Of a DNA stretch of 5,832 nucleotides, positions 1 through 5,832 are shown piece by piece. The stretch is from Rhodospirillaceae bacterium (lineage in GTDB: Bacteria; Pseudomonadota; Alphaproteobacteria; SP197). Where the stretch lies: contig JABIUG010000465.1 in the NCBI GenBank assembly GCA_018700655.1, positions 1 to 5,832 on the forward strand. Reading direction: 5' to 3'. Made by a program: the position numbers and the translations under genes. The first letter of the stretch is position 1. The number at the start of each line of letters is the position of its first letter. The notes under the pieces are model-generated. The model made no database searches. It was not told where the DNA came from and worked only from the letters and a program-made list of their open reading frames with translations.

Positions 1-542
1 CCGATCTGGCCGAGTTGCTGGTGGAAAACGGCCATCACGAGATCGGAAAGCACGGCGACGGCGTCTTCGATGTCGGCATCCGGTGCGATCTGGCCGCGGC
101 GCACGAGGACACGCAGCAGACGTTCGACGGGATCATCGAAAGCGCGTTTGTTGAGCCGATCGAGACCTTCGTGGAAATCGCCGCGACCGCGGATCGTGGT
201 GACAACGATCTCGCGCCAGACCTTGTGGCCCAGGAATTCCTCGCCGCTTTTGAGTTCGGTCAGCATCATGGCGATGATCGCTTCTACCGGATCGTCGCCG
301 GGGTCGTTGATGATGGCCTGTTTTTCGAGGTCGATCAAAGCGCGGTCATGGGCATAGATCACGATGATCAGGTCAGCCTTGGTCGCGACATAGGCATAGA
401 AGGTCGGGACGGAAACCCCGGCTTCACCGGCGATATCGTCGACCGTCGTCGCACCATAGCCTTTTTCGGCAAACAGCTTCGCCGCAGCGCGATAGATCGC
501 CTCGCGCCGCGCCTGTTTCTGACGATCCCGTAAACCTGTCAT
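1..542 (-). CDS. TetR/AcrR-family transcriptional repressor (partial, C-terminus beyond the window)
   Basis: One-component repressor expected to bind operator DNA as a dimer and release it on binding a small ligand. The minus strand read from the ATG at 542-540 gives 180 complete residues with no stop before the window edge. Residues 10-59 form a typical TetR DNA-binding domain: helix 1 (ARREAIYRAAAKLFAEKGY) followed by a helix-turn-helix at about 32-51 (TTVDDIAGEAGVSVPTFYAY) and the usual K-x-D-L at 55-58. The remainder is helical, variable ligand-binding sequence. Family members are about 190-220 residues, so only a short C-terminal part is missing. The start is well fixed: in-frame stops lie about 30 bases upstream and no other ATG intervenes. 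No good Shine-Dalgarno sequence precedes it. The gene is divergent from the amine-dehydrogenase-like operon, and a palindrome ends three bases before its start codon, so I infer repression of both itself and the operon. Its inducer is unknown. Confidence 0.93.
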   Translation of the reverse strand, partial: MTGLRDRQKQARREAIYRAAAKLFAEKGYGATTVDDIAGEAGVSVPTFYAYVATKADLIIVIYAHDRALIDLEKQAIINDPGDDPVEAIIAMMLTELKSGEEFLGHKVWREIVVTTIRGRGDFHEGLDRLNKRAFDDPVERLLRVLVRRGQIAPDADIEDAVAVLSDLVMAVFHQQLGQI

Positions 543-545
543 GCC

Positions 546-568
546 AAAAACTAAACGACTTAGTTTTT
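546..568. promoter_or_regulatory. Candidate TetR operator: perfect 9-bp inverted repeat
   Basis: AAAAACTAA at 546-554 and TTAGTTTTT at 560-568 are exact reverse complements separated by five bases (ACGAC). The size and symmetry fit a TetR-dimer site. It begins three bases upstream of the repressor start codon, so binding would cover that gene's transcription start or leader. No T-tract-terminated transcript would be expected here because it lies between divergent genes, which makes a terminator reading unlikely. Confidence 0.6.
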
Positions 569-580
569 TAAGTCACTAAA
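568..580. promoter_or_regulatory. Second candidate operator half-site pair (imperfect palindrome)
   Basis: TTAAGT at 568-573 and ACTAAA at 575-580 form an inverted pair with one mismatch around a single central base. The ACTAAA hexamer also occurs at 550-555, inside the first palindrome, and GACTTA (557-562) pairs with TAAGTC (569-574), so the two sites are interlocked. Repeated ACTNAA-like half-sites suggest two repressor dimers, one closer to each divergent start. This is inferred from pattern only. Confidence 0.4.
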
Positions 581-626
581 GTTTTCTGCTAATTTACGAT
601 TCTTCCGATTCGCTGGAGCCGGTGCC

Positions 627-2663
627 ATGGCGCGAGACCCCAATCATGATGTGCTTTTCGAGCCGGTCAAGCTCGGCCCGGTGACGGCGCCCAACCGGTT
701 TTACCAGGTGCCCCATTGCACCGGCATGGGGTATGGCCTGCCCAACACGGTGGCCGCGATGCGCCGGATCAAGGCCGCAGGCGGTTGGGGCGTGGTCAAC
801 ACCGAGTACTGCTCGATCCATCCCAGCGCCGATGATGCGCCTTATGCGTTCTGCACCTTGTGGGATGAGGACGATGTCGCGACCCAGACCCTGATGACCG
901 ACGGCGTGCACGAATTTGGTGCCCTGGCGGGCGTCGAACTCTGGCATGGCGGCTCGCACAGCCCCAACCGGATCTCGCGCATGGCCCCGCTTTCGGTCTC
1001 GGGCGAACCGCTCCATCTCACAGCACCGATCCAGAGCCGGGCGATGGACAAGAGTGATATCCGTGATCTGCGGCGCTGGCAGGTCGATGCCGCAAAGCGG
1101 GCCAAACGGGCGGGCTTTGATCTGGTTTATGTCTATGCCGGTCACGGCTATCTCCCCTTCCAGTTTCTCTCGCACCGCCACAACCGACGCAGCGACGAAT
1201 ATGGCGGAAGCCTGGAAAACCGTGTGCGCCTGCTGCGCGAGATGCTCGAAGAGACCAAGGAAGCCGTCGGCGACACGATGGCCGTGGCGATCCGCCTGGC
1301 AGTCGACGAACTGATGGGCGAGCAGGGCATCACCGCCAGTGGCGAAGGCCGCGAGGTCGTCGAGATGCTGGCCGAGTTGCCTGATCTGTGGAACGTCAAT
1401 GTCAGCGACGTGGACCAGGATTCCAAAAGCGCACGATTTTCCGACGAGGGTTTCCAGGAGCCCTACACCGCCTTCGTCAAGGCGCTCACGACAAAACCGG
1501 TCGTCGGCGTCGGGCGCTACACCAGCCCTGATCGCATGGCGGGGCTGGTGCGCCGCGGCGTGCTCGACCTGATCGGCGCGGCCCGCTCTTCGATCGCCGA
1601 CCCGTTTCTGCCAAAGAAGATCGAGGAAGGCCGCGCGGACGAAATCCGCGAATGTATCGGCTGCAACATCTGCCGCTCGGGCAACAACGAAGGCGCACCG
1701 ATCCGCTGCACCCAGAACCCGACCATGGGCGAGGAGTGGCGGCGCGGCTGGCACCCCGAGGTGATCGCGCCCAAGGCAAGCGAGGCCCACGTCCTAGTCA
1801 TTGGTGGCGGACCGGCCGGGCTGGAGTGCGCCCATGCGGCGGGCCAGCGCGGCTACCGGGTCACCCTGGCCGAAGCCTCGACCGCACTGGGCGGACGCCT
1901 CAACCGCGAAAGCGCCCTGCCCGGGCTGTGCACCTGGACCCGGGTGCGTGACTGGCGCATCGGCCGCCTGCATGAATTGCCCAACGTGGAGATCTATCTC
2001 GACAGCCCGTTGGATCACGACGATGTCGCAGAACTGGGCGCCGACCATGTCGTCTGTGCGACCGGAGCACGCTGGCGGCGAGACGGACTGGGTGCGGCGA
2101 CCCTGTTCGGAGTCGATGGGCTCGACGAGGCCCATGTCATGATACCCGACGACATCCTGATCGACGGCGTGGAACCAGCAGGCCAGATCGTGATCTATGA
2201 CGACGACCACTACTTCATGGCAGGCGCTCTGGCAGAACGACTGGCCCTTGCCGGCCACGACATCACCTATGTCACACCCACGGCGCGTGCCTCGTCCTGG
2301 ACGGAAATGACCAACGAACAGCACTTCGTGCAGGCACGCCTGCTGGAGGCCGGCGTTTCGATCCTCGCCAACCGGATGCTGGCGCGCGCCCAGGCCGGCG
2401 CGATAGGGCTGGGCTGCATCTTCACCGGCACGATCAGCGAACAGGCCTGCGACAGCCTGATCCTGGTGACGGCGCGGCAACCAGAAGACTCGCTCTATCA
2501 GGCGCTTGCGGCTGATGGCACGGCAAACCTTTCGCGCATCGGTGACTGCGAGGTGCCCGGCGCGATCGTGCACGCAGTCCATGCCGGCCACCGTTTTGCG
2601 CGCGAGCTTGATGCCGTGATCGATCCCGACATGCCTTTCCGTCGTGACCGCGTAACGGCCTGA
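627..2663 (+). CDS. FMN/[4Fe-4S]/ADP-binding amine dehydrogenase-like oxidoreductase (TMADH/DMADH/histamine dehydrogenase family)
   Basis: Cytoplasmic flavoprotein of 678 residues, expected to oxidise a C-N bond (oxidative N-demethylation or deamination) and pass electrons through a [4Fe-4S] cluster to an acceptor. Compared from memory with Methylophilus trimethylamine dehydrogenase, the N-terminus (ARDPNHDVLFEPV) aligns directly, which supports this start; GGAG at 615-618 is well placed. An Old Yellow Enzyme-type barrel spans about 1-335. Cys31 in FYQVPHC matches the Cys that forms the 6-S-cysteinyl-FMN bond. Tyr61, Tyr170, His173, Tyr175 and Arg223 match TMADH 60, 169, 172, 174 and 222. Cys343, Cys346, Cys349 and Cys361 form the cluster motif. 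A dinucleotide-type fold starts at VLVIGGGPAG (389-398), and a second nucleotide-binding motif includes GD at 639-640. Oddities: two cage tryptophans and the ETF-docking tyrosine of TMADH are not conserved, and the protein lacks about the last 20 residues of TMADH (about 730 residues). The precise substrate is unknown; a 2,4-dienoyl-CoA reductase-like role is a less likely alternative. Confidence 0.93.
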   Translation: MARDPNHDVLFEPVKLGPVTAPNRFYQVPHCTGMGYGLPNTVAAMRRIKAAGGWGVVNTEYCSIHPSADDAPYAFCTLWDEDDVATQTLMTDGVHEFGALAGVELWHGGSHSPNRISRMAPLSVSGEPLHLTAPIQSRAMDKSDIRDLRRWQVDAAKRAKRAGFDLVYVYAGHGYLPFQFLSHRHNRRSDEYGGSLENRVRLLREMLEETKEAVGDTMAVAIRLAVDELMGEQGITASGEGREVVEMLAELPDLWNVNVSDVDQDSKSARFSDEGFQEPYTAFVKALTTKPVVGVGRYTSPDRMAGLVRRGVLDLIGAARSSIADPFLPKKIEEGRADEIRECIGCNICRSGNNEGAPIRCTQNPTMGEEWRRGWHPEVIAPKASEAHVLVIGGGPAGLECAHAAGQRGYRVTLAEASTALGGRLNRESALPGLCTWTRVRDWRIGRLHELPNVEIYLDSPLDHDDVAELGADHVVCATGARWRRDGLGAATLFGVDGLDEAHVMIPDDILIDGVEPAGQIVIYDDDHYFMAGALAERLALAGHDITYVTPTARASSWTEMTNEQHFVQARLLEAGVSILANRMLARAQAGAIGLGCIFTGTISEQACDSLILVTARQPEDSLYQALAADGTANLSRIGDCEVPGAIVHAVHAGHRFARELDAVIDPDMPFRRDRVTA

Positions 2664-2686
2664 GCGAAAACCCAGGAGAAAACACC

Positions 2687-3502
2687 ATGGCAACAACACA
2701 TAGCCATTACGTCCCGGTGGGTGACGGCATCGACCTCTATGTCGAGGAGACAGGCGAGGGGCGCCCGCTGGTCTTCATTCCCGGCTGGACCATGACGACC
2801 GAGGTCTTTGCCCGCCAGGTTCCGCACTTTGCCGAGCGTTACCGTGTCATCACCTATGATCCGCGCTGCCACGGCCGTTCGACCAAGACTGTCACCGGGG
2901 TCAACTATCCTCAGCACGGGCGAGATCTGGGCCGCCTGATCGATACGCTGGAACTGGAACAGCCGGTCCTGGCGCCGTGGTCCTATGGCTGCACCAAGGT
3001 CTGGGAACTGATCCGCCAGCGCGGCACCGATGGCCTGGGCGGCGTGGTCTGGATCGATCTTTCGCCCCAGCAAGTCGAAACTTCACCACAGGACTGGGCC
3101 GAGGGTCCGATTGAATTCATCACGGCCTTCCAGCGCTGCCTGACCGACCGCCATCGCGAAGCGACCCGCGAGTTCTGCGAAGCGATGTGGCAGGGCAAGG
3201 CACCGGCAGACGAGCTTGACTGGGTCGTGGCTGAGTCGCTCAAGACGCCGCAATACGCTGCCCTGCTGATGGCTGCCGACGGCATGACGCGCGACGAAAC
3301 CGACATTGCGATCGCCACCGATGGTGCGTTTCCCATGCTGCATGTCGTGCACGAAACCAAGGGCGATGTCGCGCGCGCGTTCGTTGCCAGAAACTGCCCG
3401 GCGGCAAAGGTCGAACCGCTGGGCTACCACTTCATGTTCTGGGAGTTCACCGATCGCTTCAACGCGCTCGTCGACAGCTTCCTGGGGGAAAACGGACTAT
3501 GA
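2687..3502 (+). CDS. Alpha/beta-hydrolase fold protein
   Basis: Probable cytoplasmic hydrolase of 271 residues, the usual size for a single-domain esterase/lactonase/haloperoxidase-like alpha/beta hydrolase; no signal peptide is visible. Motifs run in family order: strand and oxyanion loop VFIPGWTM (29-36), the DPRCHGRS segment (58-65, the counterpart of D-x-R-G-x-G-x-S), the nucleophile elbow PWSYG with Ser99 (97-101), a helical cap region about 125-205, and the C-terminal GYHF with the likely catalytic His248. The acid is ambiguous: Glu223 or Asp227 follow the usual strand, and Asp124 is another option. The elbow has Pro where Gly is usual. An AGGAG ribosome-binding site at 2674-2678 lies eight bases before the ATG, 23 bases after the oxidoreductase stop. 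The end overlaps the next start by ATGA, suggesting translational coupling. Operon position suggests it cleaves an ester, amide or lactone of the amine substrate or an intermediate; this is inference. Confidence 0.9.
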   Translation: MATTHSHYVPVGDGIDLYVEETGEGRPLVFIPGWTMTTEVFARQVPHFAERYRVITYDPRCHGRSTKTVTGVNYPQHGRDLGRLIDTLELEQPVLAPWSYGCTKVWELIRQRGTDGLGGVVWIDLSPQQVETSPQDWAEGPIEFITAFQRCLTDRHREATREFCEAMWQGKAPADELDWVVAESLKTPQYAALLMAADGMTRDETDIAIATDGAFPMLHVVHETKGDVARAFVARNCPAAKVEPLGYHFMFWEFTDRFNALVDSFLGENGL

Positions 3503-5040
3503 GCGAACCACAGCGGATGCGTCGGGGACGTCGCGGCGGGGCCGGCGGCGGCGGACGCGAGAAAGGTGCGATCACCCAGAGCGCATGGCGCATGCCGGCG
3601 AACCCGTTTGCGCCGTTCCAGATTGTCAGCGACGACCAGATCGAAGCGATCCATCAGGCTTCGCTGCGGGTCCTTGCCGAACAGGGCATGGAAGTCCTGC
3701 ACGAGCCGGCACGCGCGCTGCTGAAACGTGAAGGCGCAACTGTCGAAGGCGACAACGTGTTGTTCGATCCCGCAATGATCGAGGAGAAGGTTGCCACCGC
3801 ACCCGACCACGTCACGCTCCATGCCCGCAACCCGGCACGCAATGTGACGATCGCGCCCGGCAACATCTGCAACGCCGCCGTCGGTGGCCCCGCCTTCACC
3901 ACCGATCTCGACCGCGGGCGGCGCAATGCCAACTTCGAGGACATGAAAAACTTCAGCCGCCTGATCCAGATGCTCGATGTGATCCACATGGAAGGCGGCG
4001 GCGCGGTCGAGCCGACCGACCTGCCGGCCGAGACGCGCCACCTCGATATGTACCAGGCCTTCATCACGCTGACCGACAAGGCCTGGACCGGTTACGCACT
4101 GGGTGCCGTCCGCGCCGATGACGGAATCGATATGGCAGCGATCGCATTGGGCACCGACCGGGCGGGCCTGCTGGAACGCCCGGCCATTCTGACCGTGATC
4201 AATTCCAATTCACCGCGCCGCCTCGATGGCCCGATGTCGGAAGGTCTGATGGCCTATGCCGAGGCCGGCCAGCCGTTTGCCGCGACACCCTTCACCCTGG
4301 CGGGCGCGATGGCGCCTGCCACGATCGCCGGAGCCAGCGTGCAGCAGAACGCCGAGGCTTTGGCGATGATCACGCTGGCGCAATGTGTCCGGCCGGGAAC
4401 GCCGGTGATCTATGGCGGCTTCACCAGCAATGTCGACATGAAGACCGGGGCACCGGCATTCGGTACGCCCGAATATGCCCAGGCCGTGCTGATCGGGTGC
4501 CAACTTGCCCGGCGTCATGGCGTGCCCTATCGCACCAGCAATGTCACCTCGTCGAACGCGCCCGATGCCCAGGCCGCCTGGGAATCGATGATGTCGCTGT
4601 GGGGCGCCGTCATGGGCCACGCCAATCTGATCAAACACGGCGCCGGCTGGATGGAAGGCGGCCTGACCGCATCATTCGAGAAAATGATCCTCGACGCCGA
4701 CCTTTTGCAGATGATGGCCGAGTTCATGATCCCGATTCAGGTCGACGAATCGACCATTGGCCTCGACGCGATCGCCGAGGCCGGGCCGGGGGGACATTTC
4801 TTCGGCACCGCCCATACCCTGGAGCGCTACGAAACCGCATTTTACGAACCTATTCTTTCCGACTGGAGCAACTTCGAATCCTGGACAGAAGCCGGTTCGG
4901 CCACCGCCACCGAGCGCGCCAACCGGGTCTGGAAACAGCTCCTGGAAGAATATGAGGCGCCGCCGATCGATGCCGCCATCGAAGACGAATTGAAGGCTTT
5001 CGTCGAGCAACGCAAGGGCGAGATCAGGAAGGCGGCATAG
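3499..5040 (+). CDS. Trimethylamine methyltransferase (MttB/COG5598) family protein, non-pyrrolysine type
   Basis: Cytoplasmic 513-residue protein of the MttB superfamily, whose studied members take a methyl group from a quaternary or tertiary amine (trimethylamine, glycine betaine, proline betaine, carnitine) and pass it to a corrinoid protein. Seen here: a basic, glycine-rich N-terminus (residues 8-22), common in this family; the conserved start of the catalytic domain (SDDQIEAIHQASLRVLAEQG, about 44-63); GTPVIYGGFTS (about 300-310) with MKTGAPAFGTPE just after; PYRTSN (343-348); and HGAGWMEGGLTASFEKMILD, followed by a typical C-terminus. The reading frame has no internal UAG, so no pyrrolysine; the pyrrolysine position of archaeal MttB falls roughly in residues 346-353, here ordinary amino acids. 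The start overlaps the hydrolase stop (ATGA), and a GGGGGAA ribosome-binding site is at 3484-3490. No corrinoid protein gene is in view. Family assignment is secure; substrate and methyl acceptor are unknown. Confidence 0.93.
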   Translation: MSEPQRMRRGRRGGAGGGGREKGAITQSAWRMPANPFAPFQIVSDDQIEAIHQASLRVLAEQGMEVLHEPARALLKREGATVEGDNVLFDPAMIEEKVATAPDHVTLHARNPARNVTIAPGNICNAAVGGPAFTTDLDRGRRNANFEDMKNFSRLIQMLDVIHMEGGGAVEPTDLPAETRHLDMYQAFITLTDKAWTGYALGAVRADDGIDMAAIALGTDRAGLLERPAILTVINSNSPRRLDGPMSEGLMAYAEAGQPFAATPFTLAGAMAPATIAGASVQQNAEALAMITLAQCVRPGTPVIYGGFTSNVDMKTGAPAFGTPEYAQAVLIGCQLARRHGVPYRTSNVTSSNAPDAQAAWESMMSLWGAVMGHANLIKHGAGWMEGGLTASFEKMILDADLLQMMAEFMIPIQVDESTIGLDAIAEAGPGGHFFGTAHTLERYETAFYEPILSDWSNFESWTEAGSATATERANRVWKQLLEEYEAPPIDAAIEDELKAFVEQRKGEIRKAA

Positions 5041-5049
5041 AATGCCGGG

Positions 5050-5832
5050 TCAGATGGCCGATCCGACACCCGGATGCACCGGGATGTCCTTCGCCCGCAC
5101 CAGGTGACGCCCGGCCACCTCTCGATAACCGGAATATCGATAGCCGCCATTGCCCGACAACAAATCGCCGCGATGGGCCGCGAAGGCCGCCGGCAGGCGA
5201 TACCAGGACATGCCGGGCCAACGGTGATGCGCCGCATGTAGATTGTTGTTGAGATACAGCAAGGACGCCACCGGCCCGCTCTCGACGATCACCGTGCGAT
5301 GGTCCGGGTCCGCCGCCGGTCGATGCTCCAGATAGGACCGGGTCAGGGTCAGTGACAATCCCGGATAGGCGAACAGGAACACGTACGCCAGAACCGGAAT
5401 ATCGCAAACCGCCATCACCCAACCCAGGACCACGGCGACACCGAGGATATGGCCGAGCCACATGCGGATGGCGACGCCCTCGCCGGCAGCCAGTCGCCCG
5501 GCGGCGCCGTGCCAGTATTGAACCATCGTCAACGCCGGCCCGATGGTCAGCCGCCCGAGGTAGGTATTGTTGAAAACCAATAATGTCCGGACGACCGGCG
5601 CCAAGCCGTTCCAGGCGGAGACGTCACGGTAAAAGGATTCCGGATCGTCCCCGGGCACGGTCAGGTCGGCGTCATGATGACGCAGGTGGGTTTCCCGGTA
5701 ATCGGCATACGGCATCCAAAGACCCAGCGGCGCACCGGCCAGGCCATCGTTGAGCCATCGCCACGGGGTCGGATGACCATGTACCGCTTCGTGCTGGTAG
5801 GAATTCTGCCAAGCAACCAACCAGGCGCCGAG
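5050..5832 (-). CDS. Fatty acid desaturase-family membrane di-iron protein (partial, N-terminus beyond the window)
   Basis: Integral-membrane oxygen-dependent enzyme with a histidine-bound di-iron centre, of the type that desaturates or hydroxylates acyl chains. The visible 260 residues stay open to the window edge; a TTG at 5820 could initiate, but the frame continues upstream (LGAWLVAWQNSYQ) and family members are longer (roughly 300-350), so I treat the gene as truncated at its start. All three histidine boxes are present, counted from the first visible residue: HEAVHGH (14-20), HLRHH (49-53) and HAAHH (199-203), the last followed by RWPGMSWYRLP. Hydrophobic stretches suitable for membrane spanning lie between the second and third boxes (about 125-170). 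It converges on the methyltransferase gene with only nine bases between stops, so it is a separate transcription unit. A functional link to the amine operon is not shown; lipid desaturation, or hydroxylation of another substrate, are both possible. Confidence 0.92.
   Translation of the reverse strand, partial: LGAWLVAWQNSYQHEAVHGHPTPWRWLNDGLAGAPLGLWMPYADYRETHLRHHDADLTVPGDDPESFYRDVSAWNGLAPVVRTLLVFNNTYLGRLTIGPALTMVQYWHGAAGRLAAGEGVAIRMWLGHILGVAVVLGWVMAVCDIPVLAYVFLFAYPGLSLTLTRSYLEHRPAADPDHRTVIVESGPVASLLYLNNNLHAAHHRWPGMSWYRLPAAFAAHRGDLLSGNGGYRYSGYREVAGRHLVRAKDIPVHPGVGSAI

Larger units (their letters stand above)
543..626. promoter_or_regulatory. Divergent promoter/operator region between the repressor and the operon
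   Basis: This 84-base stretch is markedly AT-rich compared with the GC-rich genes on both sides, as expected for back-to-back promoters. It contains two candidate operators, listed separately. For the rightward operon a possible -10 is TAATTT at 590-595 with a poor -35 near 567-572, inside the inverted-repeat zone; repressor bound there would block RNA polymerase. A clear ribosome-binding site, GGAG at 615-618, lies eight bases before the ATG at 627. The promoter hexamers are weak matches and should be taken as tentative; the regulatory character of the region is more secure than the exact elements. Confidence 0.6.

Noticed and set aside
15..533. 172-codon plus-strand open frame at the left edge
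   Set aside because: It is the antisense of the TetR gene, whose helix-turn-helix on the minus strand is unmistakable.
594..1790. 398-codon open frame on the minus strand opposite the oxidoreductase gene
   Set aside because: It lies opposite a well-recognised coding gene. The encoded protein resembles no family I know, and long antisense open frames are expected in GC-rich DNA.
1794..2699. 301-codon minus-strand open frame
   Set aside because: It overlaps the C-terminal half of the oxidoreductase and the start of the hydrolase, with no recognisable motif and no ribosome-binding site noticed. It is a shadow of the real genes.
5038..5040. Terminal TAG of the MttB homologue as a pyrrolysine codon
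   Set aside because: It sits at the natural C-terminus of the family, far from the known pyrrolysine position. Reading beyond it would run into sequence antisense to the desaturase.
5045..5083. Short GC hairpins (CCGGGT at 5045-5050 with ACCCGG at 5068-5073; CCCGG at 5069-5073 with CCGGG at 5079-5083) as a bidirectional terminator
   Set aside because: The stems are only 5-6 bp, mostly inside the desaturase coding sequence, and no T-run follows on either strand.
5818..5820. TTG as the start of the desaturase gene
   Set aside because: The frame is open to the window edge with family-like hydrophobic sequence upstream, and starting here would leave almost nothing before the first histidine box.

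Overview
This GC-rich window looks chromosomal and most likely comes from an alphaproteobacterium. That assignment rests on overall protein character and codon use and is an inference. It holds five protein-coding genes packed almost end to end. I saw no RNA genes, mobile elements or CRISPR arrays.

Layout. Positions 1-542 (minus strand) encode a TetR-family repressor whose C-terminus runs off the left edge. An 84-base AT-rich divergent intergenic region follows (543-626); it carries a perfect 9-bp inverted repeat and a second, imperfect one, which are good operator candidates. On the plus strand comes a tight three-gene operon: (a) 627-2663, an iron-sulfur flavoprotein of the trimethylamine/dimethylamine/histamine dehydrogenase family; (b) 2687-3502, an alpha/beta hydrolase; (c) 3499-5040, a trimethylamine methyltransferase (MttB/COG5598) family protein without pyrrolysine, overlapping (b) by four bases (ATGA). 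Converging on the operon from the right, with nine bases between the stop codons, is a membrane fatty-acid-desaturase-type di-iron protein (5050-5832, minus strand) whose N-terminus is outside the window.

How the genes may work together. Two of the three operon genes belong to families that remove methyl groups from methylated amines by different chemistry: methyl transfer (MttB family) and flavin-dependent oxidative demethylation (TMADH family). The hydrolase could open an ester, amide or lactone in the same substrate or intermediate. I infer an inducible catabolic cassette for an N-methylated (quaternary or tertiary amine) compound, controlled by the divergent TetR protein. Trimethylamine itself is unlikely to be the substrate. 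The flavoprotein keeps the flavin-linking Cys and the catalytic Tyr/His/Arg set, but two of the three aromatic residues that cage trimethylamine appear to be missing. The methyltransferase has no in-frame UAG, and no corrinoid protein is encoded beside it. The exact substrate cannot be read from the sequence.
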